Shown one piece after another: positions 34,746 to 43,986 of a stretch of 52,584 nucleotides of DNA. The first letter of the stretch is position 1. Every line of letters starts with the position of its first letter. The notes under the pieces were generated by a model. That model saw only the letters and a list, made by a program, of their open reading frames with translations, ran no database searches and was not told the origin of the DNA. Both the position numbers and the translations under genes were made by a program. The stretch comes from Bacteroidales bacterium (lineage in GTDB: Bacteria > Bacteroidota > Bacteroidia > Bacteroidales > Paludibacteraceae), in contig SUWZ01000019.1 of assembly GCA_015061185.1 (NCBI GenBank), positions 1-52,584 on the forward strand, read 5' to 3'.

Positions 34746-36971
34746 TTACGCATAGCTATGCATCCCTCCAAAATAGTAATTTACTCCAAAATAGGTTGTT
34801 AATACCATGAAGGCTCCAATTATAAGATAGAGGTGGAATAGGAGAGGTTGGCGTAAGAAAGGTAACGACTCGTTGTGCATGGCAATAGAGTAGTACAACA
34901 TCGAGATAAGAGCCCAAGTTTCTTTGGGATCCCAAGACCAATAATTCCCCCACGAAACATTGGCCCAAATGGCTCCGATAAATATTCCTGCGCTCATGAA
35001 AAATAGTGCAGGATAGAGCAATAATTGGTTGAGCAATGTGAGATTTTGGATAGCTTCATTATTTTGTTGAGATAAAATCAAAATTACGGATAGTAGAGAG
35101 ATAATAGTTATAAATCCAATCAGTGTATAGGAAATCATCATTAATGAAACATGAATGCTAAGCAATGGAGAGTTTAATACCGGCATGAGGTGGGTTATTT
35201 GCGGGTTTGAATCACTTAATGTTGCCCCAAGCAGAGCAAATCCGGAGATTAAAATACCCATAGGAGTGGCGATATTTATTTTTTTTCGGGCTATCAGTGC
35301 GCAAAGTTGTGCCATCCATGCGATAGAAAGCAATGTTTCATGTCCGTTCGAGAAAGGGAGTCGTTCCGATATTATTCCCCTGAGTGATAGGATAAATGAT
35401 AGGTAGGTAAATGACAATAGCAAGAAAGCCGAGAGGAGTGTTTGGAATTGGTAGAAACGACGATTCCTGATAAGTTGTAAGCATAGAGTAATAAAAGCAA
35501 TAAATCCGATTGTTAATGTGCAATATCCTAATGTCGGCAAAATATTGTATTTTAAATAGAGTTGCTCTGCTTTTAGTTGAACTGCTGAAGGTGCATTCTC
35601 TCCTAACATTTGTAATTGATGTTTTTTGAACTGCTCTATCCAAACTTGGCAAGATTCTTTCTTTTGTATTGATTCGTATAGAAGTGGGAAAAAGTGAGTT
35701 GTTAAGAGTGAATCGTTAGAATTTAGGGTGGAAGAATTAGCATCAGATGACGAAATTAATTCGATATTTCCTTCGTTGTTTATAGGGAAAATTTTGATAA
35801 GTTCTCCTGCGTGTAGCATGAATATAAGTTGGGCCTTCTCGTCGATAATACTTAACTTTTTCCATCTCTTTTCTTTCTCTTTTGAGGTGGTGGGTTGCGA
35901 CATAAATTGCTCTATTTTGTAACTTTTGTCATTGTTAAAATAGTCGGTGAATTTTGCGTAGTCTGTAGTTATTCCTAATACATTTTGTTCATATTTACCT
36001 TTGATTTTGAACATAGGTTCGTTCTGCCAAATTTCAGGTGCAAAAATCCATCCACAGAGCACTTCAAGGGCAGAATATTCATTAAAGGAACTTTTACCGG
36101 TAATCTTTTTGGTGAAGTCGCTTGCAAAATTTTCCATAGTGGAGATTCGACCTTGGTGTTGTATTAAGATTTGACCGAAAGCCACTAATTCTTCATTAGA
36201 AAGAGTTTTTGTTTTTGCCCAACCCTCGTTGGGAATACTTATAAAAAAAATCAGTAGCGAGAGCATTTTCCAACGTTCATTTTTTAGGAGATGTCTGAAT
36301 TTCCCATTGGGGTTAAGTAGCAGCAGAAGCATGGAGGCGAAGAGTAGTCCATAGCCGGTGTAGGTTGTGCGGACACCCCATTTGTCGTAGGTTACAGTTA
36401 AAATTGTTCCCATTAAATCTTCGTCGTAACTGGTTTGATAAAAGCGATATCCATCTATATTTAATATCTTGTTCATGGATATTGTAGCATAGATGCTCTC
36501 TTGATTTTTTTTAATTTGGACAATGCTTTTATAGTCGGACGGAGTGGTTGTTCCCGGATAGTTGATTACGTTAAATTCAGAAAGTGTTAAATAAAAAGGA
36601 AGTTTGATAAGTCGGTTTTCTTGAAAAGAGACAAATTTGTTTTTTTCTACTCCTTTTCGTAGATGTAAGATTCCGCTTTCATGAGTGAAGTGAGTGACAC
36701 AAGCTCCAAGTAGAATTAGAATCAGTGAGCAGTGAAATAGAAGCAATGGCATTTTCCTTCCATCACCTTTCCTGAGTAGAACCATCATACCTGCCACTCC
36801 CAATAATCCCCATAAACATAGAAGAGGTGTAGAAGTATATAGGTTGGAAATGTCGGTCGGATTTTGAAGAGTTTTTCCAATGAAGCTATTAATTATTAAG
36901 TATATAATTATTATACCCAACAAGATAAATGGGAAATATGTTATTCTATTAAGTAACTTTTTTTTCATCAT
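34746..36971 (-). CDS. Cytochrome c biogenesis protein, ResB-CcsA fusion
   Basis: The 741-residue membrane protein joins both parts of system II cytochrome c assembly. The N-terminal part (about 1-235) is ResB-like, with three helices near 12-32, 50-66 and 74-95 and a fourth near 205. A periplasmic region follows (about 255-470). The C-terminal part (about 475-741) is CcsA-like with about eight helices and the haem-handling WWD motif in NVSWGNYWSWDPKETWALI (about 677-695). It should move haem across the membrane and attach it to CxxCH apoproteins. Fused forms are normal in Bacteroidota and epsilonproteobacteria. No cytochrome genes are adjacent. Confidence 0.9.
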   Translation of the reverse strand: MMKKKLLNRITYFPFILLGIIIIYLIINSFIGKTLQNPTDISNLYTSTPLLCLWGLLGVAGMMVLLRKGDGRKMPLLLFHCSLILILLGACVTHFTHESGILHLRKGVEKNKFVSFQENRLIKLPFYLTLSEFNVINYPGTTTPSDYKSIVQIKKNQESIYATISMNKILNIDGYRFYQTSYDEDLMGTILTVTYDKWGVRTTYTGYGLLFASMLLLLLNPNGKFRHLLKNERWKMLSLLIFFISIPNEGWAKTKTLSNEELVAFGQILIQHQGRISTMENFASDFTKKITGKSSFNEYSALEVLCGWIFAPEIWQNEPMFKIKGKYEQNVLGITTDYAKFTDYFNNDKSYKIEQFMSQPTTSKEKEKRWKKLSIIDEKAQLIFMLHAGELIKIFPINNEGNIELISSSDANSSTLNSNDSLLTTHFFPLLYESIQKKESCQVWIEQFKKHQLQMLGENAPSAVQLKAEQLYLKYNILPTLGYCTLTIGFIAFITLCLQLIRNRRFYQFQTLLSAFLLLSFTYLSFILSLRGIISERLPFSNGHETLLSIAWMAQLCALIARKKINIATPMGILISGFALLGATLSDSNPQITHLMPVLNSPLLSIHVSLMMISYTLIGFITIISLLSVILILSQQNNEAIQNLTLLNQLLLYPALFFMSAGIFIGAIWANVSWGNYWSWDPKETWALISMLYYSIAMHNESLPFLRQPLLFHLYLIIGAFMVLTTYFGVNYYFGGMHSYA

Positions 36972-37078
36972 TTTTTTTGCAAAAATACGATAAAAGAAAT
37001 GAAATAGCTATCATTAAATGTAGTGAATTTTTCTATTTTTTTTCTTCTTATGTTTCTTTAAACCTAACTAAAAATAAG

Positions 37079-37086
37079 TACCTTTG
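37079..37086 (+). promoter_or_regulatory. -7 promoter element of the DUF4491 gene
   Basis: TACCTTTG, a perfect TAnnTTTG match, 34 bases before the ATG at 37121. It supports the downstream start rather than the longer ORF beginning at 36977. Confidence 0.6.
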
Positions 37087-37120
37087 CAGAGATATAAATG
37101 CTAAAACTTTAGGATTGTAT

Positions 37121-37432
37121 ATGTTTGATTTTATAGAATTAAATAATTTAACCGGTTTGGTTATTGGATTTTTCTCCTTCTTTGTTATTGGGTTATTTCA
37201 TCCGTTAGTAATAAAAGGAGAATATTATTTTGGAGTGAAATGTTGGTGGGCATTTTTAGTTTTGGGAATTGTATGTTCCATTCTATCGCTTTGTTGCGAT
37301 GAACTTATTCTTTCTGTCTTTTTAGGCGTGGTTGCATTTTCAAGTTTTTGGAGTATTGGAGAGGTCTTTGAACAGCGAAAGCGAGTTGAACGGGGATGGT
37401 TTCCTAAAAGAGAAAATAAATCGACCAAATAG
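37121..37432 (+). CDS. DUF4491 small membrane protein
   Basis: The 103-residue protein (ATG at 37121, MFDFIELNNLTGLVIGFFSF) has three predicted transmembrane helices (about 11-27, 41-58 and 64-80) and the DUF4491 features GLFHPLVIKGEYYFGVKCWW at about 27-46 and SIGEVFEQRKRVERGWFPK near the end. It is a conserved integral membrane protein of unknown function. The longer ORF from 36977 would place the promoter inside the coding region, so the shorter start is preferred. Confidence 0.8.
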   Translation: MFDFIELNNLTGLVIGFFSFFVIGLFHPLVIKGEYYFGVKCWWAFLVLGIVCSILSLCCDELILSVFLGVVAFSSFWSIGEVFEQRKRVERGWFPKRENKSTK

Positions 37433-37529
37433 TTGTGATTGACTGTTGAAATTAGTTTTGGAGAAGTTTTTTTTACATCTCCACCGAAAATTTACGGTGA
37501 TCCGTTTTCCTGTAGAGGGCATATTAAAA

Positions 37530-37569
37530 CAAAAAAAAGAACAAACCATCATTGCCGACAATTTGTTCT
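37530..37569 (-). terminator. Terminator of the tRNA-Asn pair
   Basis: On the minus strand AGAACAAA pairs with TTTGTTCT, followed by a run of eight Ts. It lies just after the second tRNA-Asn. Confidence 0.7.
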
Positions 37570-37575
37570 CTTATG

Positions 37576-37649
37576 CTCTCCCTCTTGGACTTGAACCAAG
37601 GACCCTCTGATTAACAGTCAGATGCTCTAACCGACTGAGCTAAGGAAGA
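37576..37649 (-). tRNA. tRNA-Asn (anticodon GTT), distal copy
   Basis: A 74-base cloverleaf on the minus strand: acceptor TCTTCCT/AGGGAGA, D-arm GCTCAGTCGGTTAGAGC, anticodon loop CTGTTAA, T-arm CTTGG-TTCAAGT-CCAAG, discriminator G. Identical in sequence to the copy at 37690-37763. Confidence 0.94.
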
Positions 37650-37689
37650 ATAAAATTTTAACTTAATATCTTCTCTTATGAGAAATTTG

Positions 37690-37763
37690 CTCTCCCTCTT
37701 GGACTTGAACCAAGGACCCTCTGATTAACAGTCAGATGCTCTAACCGACTGAGCTAAGGAAGA
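37690..37763 (-). tRNA. tRNA-Asn (anticodon GTT), promoter-proximal copy
   Basis: Identical 74-base tRNA-Asn, 40 bases upstream of the other copy on the same strand, and probably transcribed together with it from the promoter at 37792-37822. Confidence 0.94.
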
Positions 37764-37791
37764 GTTTATGCATTTTCTCTCAAATGCGTTG

Positions 37792-37822
37792 CAAAGGTAA
37801 GTACATTTTTTTTATTATGCAA
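37792..37822 (-). promoter_or_regulatory. Promoter of the tandem tRNA-Asn genes
   Basis: On the minus strand TTG, 20 bases, then TACCTTTG at 37792-37799: a strong Bacteroidota promoter 28 bases before the first tRNA. Confidence 0.7.
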
Positions 37823-37911
37823 TATTTTTGCCGTAAATTTGAAATAAAAATCTTTGTCGAAACGTTATGCTCTTTAGTAATAGGGAGTTATAAGTTAAAA
37901 TTATAGGCTTA

Positions 37912-38017
37912 TAGGTGTTTTAAAATCAATTTTTATTATTGTTTTTTGATAACAGTCCATTATTAACGAAAAAAATAATCCTCTCAAATATGTCTGAAAT
38001 AAAAATTTTACAACTTC
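37912..38017 (-). repeat. Family A element, shortened copy, reverse orientation
   Basis: A 106-bp copy. The right end AAAATTTTACAACTTC and the CTCTCAAATATGTCTGAAAT arm match family A; part of the centre (TTTTGATAACAGTCCATTATT) remains; the left end is eroded (TAGGTGTTTTAAAAT). TTA is present at both sides (37909-37911, 38018-38020). Confidence 0.65.
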
Positions 38018-38098
38018 TTAGTTGATGATTTTGTTTGGGAATTCAATTTAATCCCAACTTGAAGGTGTGGTTTGTGAAAAAATGGGATAAAGTTTATC

Positions 38099-38129
38099 TT
38101 GTGATTTTGGGATTATTTACTTATATTTG
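38099..38129 (+). promoter_or_regulatory. Promoter of the PfkB-family kinase gene
   Basis: TTG (38099-38101), 20 bases, then TATATTTG (38122-38129): a good match, 116 bases before the ATG at 38246. It argues that the longer ORF starting at 38129 is not the true start. Confidence 0.6.
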
Positions 38130-38245
38130 TGCTGAGCCATGGAGGTGATAAGAAACAGATTCATGAGCTTATAATTGAGATAGTTAAGGTTTTGTCAAAC
38201 ATTGCTTGTCGGTGTAACATGCGTCGAAAGCCCAAAGAGAGAATT

Positions 38246-39226
38246 ATGTTAAAGATTTTAGGATTAGGAAACGCCTTGGTGGACGTTTTAACAGTTTTGG
38301 ATTCGGATGATTTGTTACAGAGACTTTCGTATCCCAAAGGTAGTATGCAGTTAGTTGGTAAGGAGCAGTCTGTAGAGTTGCAAAATGCCATTCATGATAG
38401 AGAGCGTTTTTTTGTGACTGGTGGTTCTGCTTCGAATACGATAGCCGGTTTGGCAAAGTTGGGTGTCTCTTGTGGTTTTATTGGAAAGGTTGGTGAGGAT
38501 GAAGAGGGGTGCTTTTTTGGTCGGGATATGAAATCTTGTGGAGTTGAACCATTCTTGATAAAGAGTGATTTGCCGACAGGCGTTTGTGTGTCGTTAATTT
38601 CTCCGGATAGTGAACGAACGATGATAACTTATTTGGGTGCAGCTTGTGAATTGCAGTCGGTTGACCTTAATTTATCGCAATTTCAAGGGTATGATTTATT
38701 CCATATAGAGGGTTATTTAGTTCAAAATTATGATTTGATAGAGACGGCGTTGAAATTGGCAAAAGAGGCTGGTTTGAAAATTTCGTTGGACTTGGCGAGT
38801 TATAATGTAGTGGAGGATAATTTGGAGTTTTTGCATCGTATTACATCTGAATATGTGGACATCATCTTTGCTAATGAAGAGGAGGCGAAGTCATTTACCG
38901 GCTTAGCTCCTAATGAGGCGGCAGATTTGTTGGCAGAGAAGTATTGTGAAATTGCAGTTGTGAAAAAAGGGAAGGATGGATCAATAATTCGTAGAGGTGA
39001 AGAGGTGTATGAGGTTTTGCCTTTGAAAGGTGTTGAGGCTGTTGATACTACCGGTGCCGGAGATCTGTATGCTTCCGGATTTCTGTGTGGCTACTCTAAT
39101 GGGCACTCTTTGAAATATTGTGGAGAATTAGGAGCTTTGGTTAGTGGAAATATTGTTCAAGTAGTTGGAACCAAGATGGATGAAATAAGATGGAATGCAA
39201 TTCGTGCAGAAAGTTGTGTGGATTGA
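38246..39226 (+). CDS. PfkB-family carbohydrate/nucleoside kinase (adenosine kinase-like)
   Basis: The 326-residue protein (ATG at 38246, MLKILGLGNALVDVLTVLDS) is a ribokinase-like sugar or nucleoside kinase. It has the first PfkB signature GGSASNTIAGLAKLG followed by CGFIGKVGEDEEG (about 57-85) and the second, DTTGAGDLYASGFLCG (about 269-284), with the GAGD anion hole and catalytic Asp. The overall shape and the start resemble bacterial adenosine kinase-type proteins; the substrate cannot be fixed. The gene is 130 bases before dnaE on the same strand. Confidence 0.88.
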   Translation: MLKILGLGNALVDVLTVLDSDDLLQRLSYPKGSMQLVGKEQSVELQNAIHDRERFFVTGGSASNTIAGLAKLGVSCGFIGKVGEDEEGCFFGRDMKSCGVEPFLIKSDLPTGVCVSLISPDSERTMITYLGAACELQSVDLNLSQFQGYDLFHIEGYLVQNYDLIETALKLAKEAGLKISLDLASYNVVEDNLEFLHRITSEYVDIIFANEEEAKSFTGLAPNEAADLLAEKYCEIAVVKKGKDGSIIRRGEEVYEVLPLKGVEAVDTTGAGDLYASGFLCGYSNGHSLKYCGELGALVSGNIVQVVGTKMDEIRWNAIRAESCVD

Positions 39227-39356
39227 ATTTAGTTCGATGTAGAGATAGATTAAAGATAGTAGTATGTTGTATTGCCTTTATGAGTTTGAATGAATTCGTT
39301 TGTGCTGATTTTTGTTATAGGTAGAGTTGGTTTATAAAAAATAGGTTGTTTTTTTT

Positions 39357-42300
39357 ATGGGAGATTTTGTTCATTTGCACGTACATACGCATTATTCGAT
39401 CTTAGACGGAATGTCTAAAATTCCCGATTTGGTGGAAAAAGCAAAACGTTGTGGGATGTCGGCATTGGCTATTACTGATCATGGAAACATGTTTGGTATG
39501 AAGGAGTTTATGGATTATGTGGGAGGCCAAAATAAATCGGTCAAAGGAGATATTAAGAGCCAAGAGGCGATTTTGAAATCCGACACTGCTACTGACGAGG
39601 AGAAGAATGAGGCGAAGATAAAGATTGAATCGTTGCAAAAACAGATATTTAAGCCGATTATTGGAGTTGAGGCTTATTGTGCACGACGAACCTTGTATGA
39701 TAAGGATAAAGATTATAAGGAGGTTGACCCAATATCAGGGAAGGAGTATATTGTGGATAGCAGTGGTTATCACCTGGTGTTATTGGCCAAAAATAAAACA
39801 GGATATCGTAATTTGTGTAAGTTGATTTCTATTGCGTGGGTGGATGGAGAGTATCGTCGTCCGCGTATAGATAAAAATATTTTGCAACAATACAAAGAGG
39901 GACTTATTGTTTGTTCTGCCTGCTTGGGAGGTGAGATTGCCAAGTTATTGACTGCAAAAAAATATGAAGAGGCCGAAAAGTCCGTTTTGTGGTTCAAAGA
40001 GGTTTTTGGTGATGATTATTATTTGGAAATGCAGCGTCATAAAACGGATAAACCCAATGCGGATACAGAGGTCTATCAAATGCAAGAGGCGATAATTCCT
40101 CATTTGGCGGAGTTGTCTAAGAAAACGGGTGTGAAGTTAATAGCATCCAATGATGTCCATTTTGTAGAGGAGGAGCATGGAGAGGCGCATGACCGCTTGA
40201 TCTGTTTAAGTACAGGAAAAAAAGTATCCGATGAAAATCGTATGCATTATACCAAACAAGAGTGGTTGAAATCTCCTCAAGAGATGGCAGCTATATTTCC
40301 TGATTTTCCAGAGGCTCTCTCTAATACGTTGGAGATTGCCGATAAGGTCGAAACCTACTCGATAGATTCCGGTCCGTTGATGCCTAAATTTGAGATTCCC
40401 GAATCGTTTGGAACGGAGGAGGAGTATCGAAAGAAATTTACAGAAGAGGATTTGTTTAATGAGTTTACGAGAGATGAAAAGGGGAATGTTGTTCTATCTA
40501 AAGAGGAGGCAGATGCTAAAATTGAAAAATTAGGAGGGTATGATAAATTATATCGTATAAAATTAGAGGCCGATTATTTGGCTCATTTGTCTTGGATTGG
40601 AGCTGAAAAACGTTATGGGAAGGAGTTGACACAAGAGCAGCATGAGCGAATAGTATTTGAGTTACACATCATGAAAACCATGGGATTCCCAGGCTATTTC
40701 TTGATTGTTATGGATTATATACGAGCGGCTCGTGAAGAATTAGGAGTTTCTGTAGGTCCAGGTCGTGGATCTGCAGCGGGTTCGGTGGTGGCATATTGTT
40801 TGTGGATTACGGATGTGGATCCTCTGAAATATGATTTGCTGTTTGAGCGTTTTTTAAATCCGGATCGTATCTCTTTACCCGATATTGATGTCGATTTTGA
40901 TGATGACGGACGAGGAGAAGTGCTCCGGTGGGTAACAGAGAAATATGGGAAAGAAAAGGTGGCTCATATTATTACATACGGAACCATGGCAACAAAGTCT
41001 TCGATAGCAGATGTCGGACGTGTGCAAGATATTCCTTTGCCACAAGTGGATGCCATAAAAAAGATGATTCCGGATAAATTTCCTGATAATATTGTGGACG
41101 AAAAGGGAAAAACGCCCAAAGTGAATATCAGAAATTGTTTGAAATATGTTGAACCATTGAAAGAGGCGTATGAAGGTCTTGATGAAGGAATTTCCTCCAT
41201 GTTGCATTATGCCTCCATTTTGGAAGATACGATTAGGCAGACCGGAATTCATGCGTGTGGAGTTATTATCGGTGCTGATGATTTAACTAATTTTGCGCCT
41301 ATCTCTACGGTCAAAGATCGTGCCACGGGAACAGATGTTATGGTAACTCAGTATGATGGACACTATGTTGAGTCTGTCGGGTTGATAAAGATGGACTTTC
41401 TTGGGCTTAAAACACTGAGTATCATTAAGGAGGCTCTAAAAAATATTAAGTTGTCACATGGTGTTGATGTAGATATTGACAGAATTCCTATAGATGACGA
41501 ATTGACATATAAGTTGTATAGTGATGGAGCTACTGTGGGAACTTTCCAATTTGAGTCGCCAGGAATGCAGAAGCATTTGATTGCATTGAAACCCTCTACT
41601 TTTGAGGATTTAATCGCAATGAATGCTCTATATCGTCCGGGACCGATGGATTATATCCCAACTTTTATTCGCCGAAAGCATGGAGAAGAACCTATCGAGT
41701 ATGATATTCCGATTATGGAAAAATACTTGAAAGATACCTACGGGGTAACTGTTTATCAAGAGCAGGTGATGTTGTTGAGTCGTTTGTTGGCAGATTTTAC
41801 GCGAGGAGAGTCTGATACACTCCGTAAGGCAATGGGTAAGAAACAGAGAGCAACATTGGATAAGTTGAAACCTAAGTTTGTGGCTGGAGGAATGAAAAAC
41901 GGGCATGATGAAAAAGTCTTGGAGAAGATTTGGGGGGATTGGGAGAAGTTTGCATCGTATGCATTCAACAAGTCGCATGCAACATGTTATTCTTGGGTTT
42001 CGTATCAAACAGCTTACCTAAAAGCACATTATCCTGCCGATTTTATGGCGGCAAACTTGACGAGAAATAAAGATAATATATCTGATATTGCTAAGTTTAT
42101 GGAGGAGTGTAAACGAATGGGTATAAAGGTGTTGAACCCTGATGTGAATGAAAGTTATTTGAACTTTACCTCCAATACAGAAGGAAACATACGTTTTGGA
42201 TTAGGCGGTATCAAAGGAGTGGGAGAGGCAGCCGTTGATGCGATTCTTAAAGAACGAAAAGTGAATGGCTTATATAAAGATATTTATGACTTTTTTGAGC

Positions 42301-43220
42301 GTGTAAATCTTTCGGCTTGCAATAAAAAGACAATTGAAAATTTAGCTTTATCGGGAGCGTTCGATTGTTTTCCTGATGTAAAAAGAGAACATTTTTTAGC
42401 GGCAACCATCAAGGGGGATTCTGTATTAGATATTCTTATTCGCTACGGGAATAAGGTGCAGTCTGAAAAAGAGTTAAGTGCCAATTCCCTATTTGGAGAT
42501 ATGAGTGAAGCCATGATTGCTAAACCGGTATTGCCTGAGGTAGAGAGTATGTCTTCATCAGAATTATCCAATAGAGAAAAAGATTTGGTTGGAATTTACC
42601 TCTCTGCACATCCGTTGGATGATTATTATGTTGTCTTGAATTATGTATGTAATGCAGAAGTGGGGCAATTAAATGATGAAGAATTTTTGGCGCAATCCGA
42701 AGGTAAAAATTTGTTGGTAGGAGGGGTAGTGACCAATGTTCGTTCAGGAACAACAAAAAAAGGAAGCCCATATAAGATTGTTACCTTGCAGGGGTACGTA
42801 GGGTCTTATGAGTTTTTCTTCTTTGGTGAGGAGTTAGTACCTTATTCCGGTTATTTTGTTCCAGGATATAAACTGCTACTTCATGCTCAGTATAAACAAC
42901 GGTTTGCTTATCAAGATCGTAAATCGATTGTGGTTTCAAAAATTTCTCTTTTGACGAATGATGCAGAAAAAATGGTTGAAAATATAGTCATCGTTATGAA
43001 TGATTCTATGTGTTCAACGCATTGTACTCAAGTATATGAATTATGCGATTTATACAAAACAGATTCGGGGGGGAGTGCGTTATATATAAAAATGTTGATG
43101 CAAAGTTCAGGAAAAATATTAAATTTGCGTTGTCGTGCGTTCAAAGGAGTGAATGTAACAAAGAGTTTCTTGGATGCTTTGACCGACTTAAAAGTTGAAT
43201 TTGAGATAAATCAAGTGTAA
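39357..43220 (+). CDS. dnaE: DNA polymerase III alpha subunit
   Basis: The 1287-residue protein is the replicative polymerase. It starts with a PHP domain (FVHLHVHTHYSILDGMSKIP at 4-23, then AITDHGNMFGM). The polymerase core includes SVGPGRGSAAGSVVAYCL (about 463-480) and the catalytic aspartates in LPDIDVDFDDDGR (about 505-517), then FNKSHATCYSWVSYQTAYLK and the helix-hairpin-helix region GLGGIKGVGEAAV. An OB-fold follows near 1120-1200. Length is normal for Bacteroidota DnaE. The thioredoxin gene follows after 59 bases. Confidence 0.97.
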   Translation: MGDFVHLHVHTHYSILDGMSKIPDLVEKAKRCGMSALAITDHGNMFGMKEFMDYVGGQNKSVKGDIKSQEAILKSDTATDEEKNEAKIKIESLQKQIFKPIIGVEAYCARRTLYDKDKDYKEVDPISGKEYIVDSSGYHLVLLAKNKTGYRNLCKLISIAWVDGEYRRPRIDKNILQQYKEGLIVCSACLGGEIAKLLTAKKYEEAEKSVLWFKEVFGDDYYLEMQRHKTDKPNADTEVYQMQEAIIPHLAELSKKTGVKLIASNDVHFVEEEHGEAHDRLICLSTGKKVSDENRMHYTKQEWLKSPQEMAAIFPDFPEALSNTLEIADKVETYSIDSGPLMPKFEIPESFGTEEEYRKKFTEEDLFNEFTRDEKGNVVLSKEEADAKIEKLGGYDKLYRIKLEADYLAHLSWIGAEKRYGKELTQEQHERIVFELHIMKTMGFPGYFLIVMDYIRAAREELGVSVGPGRGSAAGSVVAYCLWITDVDPLKYDLLFERFLNPDRISLPDIDVDFDDDGRGEVLRWVTEKYGKEKVAHIITYGTMATKSSIADVGRVQDIPLPQVDAIKKMIPDKFPDNIVDEKGKTPKVNIRNCLKYVEPLKEAYEGLDEGISSMLHYASILEDTIRQTGIHACGVIIGADDLTNFAPISTVKDRATGTDVMVTQYDGHYVESVGLIKMDFLGLKTLSIIKEALKNIKLSHGVDVDIDRIPIDDELTYKLYSDGATVGTFQFESPGMQKHLIALKPSTFEDLIAMNALYRPGPMDYIPTFIRRKHGEEPIEYDIPIMEKYLKDTYGVTVYQEQVMLLSRLLADFTRGESDTLRKAMGKKQRATLDKLKPKFVAGGMKNGHDEKVLEKIWGDWEKFASYAFNKSHATCYSWVSYQTAYLKAHYPADFMAANLTRNKDNISDIAKFMEECKRMGIKVLNPDVNESYLNFTSNTEGNIRFGLGGIKGVGEAAVDAILKERKVNGLYKDIYDFFERVNLSACNKKTIENLALSGAFDCFPDVKREHFLAATIKGDSVLDILIRYGNKVQSEKELSANSLFGDMSEAMIAKPVLPEVESMSSSELSNREKDLVGIYLSAHPLDDYYVVLNYVCNAEVGQLNDEEFLAQSEGKNLLVGGVVTNVRSGTTKKGSPYKIVTLQGYVGSYEFFFFGEELVPYSGYFVPGYKLLLHAQYKQRFAYQDRKSIVVSKISLLTNDAEKMVENIVIVMNDSMCSTHCTQVYELCDLYKTDSGGSALYIKMLMQSSGKILNLRCRAFKGVNVTKSFLDALTDLKVEFEINQV

Positions 43221-43279
43221 TTAAGAGCTTAATTGCTTTATTGATAAATAAAATTAATATTAATAAAAAAGTTACTATC

Positions 43280-43594
43280 ATGGCAGTAGTTATTACAGAT
43301 GCAAATTACGAAGAGATGGCGAATAAAGGTCAGTTATTGGTTGTTGATTTTTGGGCTCAATGGTGTGGTCCTTGTCGTTCGATAGCCCCTATTGTTGAGG
43401 AGTTGGCAACAGAGTTTGAGGGTAAAGCCATTGTTGGAAAAGTTGATGTAGATGATAATCCGGACATTGTCTCTAAGTTTGGAATCAGAAATATCCCTAC
43501 TATCATCTTTATCAAGAATGGGGAGGTGGTTGATAAAACCGTCGGAGCAGTACCTAAAAATGAATTATTGGAAAAAATTAATGCTAATTTGTAA
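43280..43594 (+). CDS. trxA: Thioredoxin
   Basis: The 104-residue protein (ATG at 43280, MAVVITDANYEEM) has the active site FWAQWCGPCRS with the redox pair WCGPC at about 28-32, and the cis-proline loop RNIPTIIF near 72. It reduces disulfides in cytoplasmic proteins. The longer ORF start at 43241 would add an unlikely KININKK extension. It lies between dnaE and a composite B/A element that begins 14 bases after its stop, so the element could affect the 3' end of its mRNA. Confidence 0.95.
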   Translation: MAVVITDANYEEMANKGQLLVVDFWAQWCGPCRSIAPIVEELATEFEGKAIVGKVDVDDNPDIVSKFGIRNIPTIIFIKNGEVVDKTVGAVPKNELLEKINANL

Positions 43595-43608
43595 TTCTAA
43601 TCAGTATA

Positions 43609-43969
43609 GGAGGGTTCTATAAATTCATTTTGAGGAATTTTTGAATTTTTATCGAGTAAATTGCTATGACCGACTGACAAATAGCAAGTTGCCGAAAGAA
43701 ATTAAAAAGTACTGAAAAGTTTATTCCACAAGATTTATATTATTTAAATTAAAAATGGTGAATTTAGAAGTTGTTTAAATTTTATTTCGAGCATATTTGA
43801 GAGAGATTTTTATATCAATTTTTATTTTTCTTTTGCAGAAAATAGTGGCTATTATCAAAAGGAGAATAAAAATAGGTCAAAAAGAATCTCAAAGATGTTG
43901 AAAATAAGAGAGTAAAACTCTAAAATAATTTTTTTATAAAATTTAAACAGCTTCTTATAGAACTCACCT
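43609..43969 (-). repeat. Family B element carrying a nested family A element
   Basis: The left end GGAGGGTTCTATAAATTC and the right end TATAGAACTCACCT form the inverted-repeat ends of family B, bounded by TA at 43607-43608 and 43970-43971. Internal sequence (TTTTTGAATTTTTATCGAGT, GACCGACTGACAA, AAAAAGTACTGAAAAGTTTA) matches the reverse complement of the B copy at 52.2 kb. The B sequence is split at TTA by a complete family A element (43767-43954). With A and one TTA removed, the B ends join perfectly. Confidence 0.85.
43767..43954 (+). repeat. Family A element nested in family B
   Basis: A 188-bp full copy with ends GAAGTTGTTTAAATTTTATT and ATAAAATTTAAACAGCTTC and TTA direct repeats on both sides (43764-43766, 43955-43957). 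The host B sequence GAATTTATAGAAC is restored exactly if A and one TTA are removed. Confidence 0.88.
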
Positions 43970-43986
43970 TAAATATTAGGTTGATT

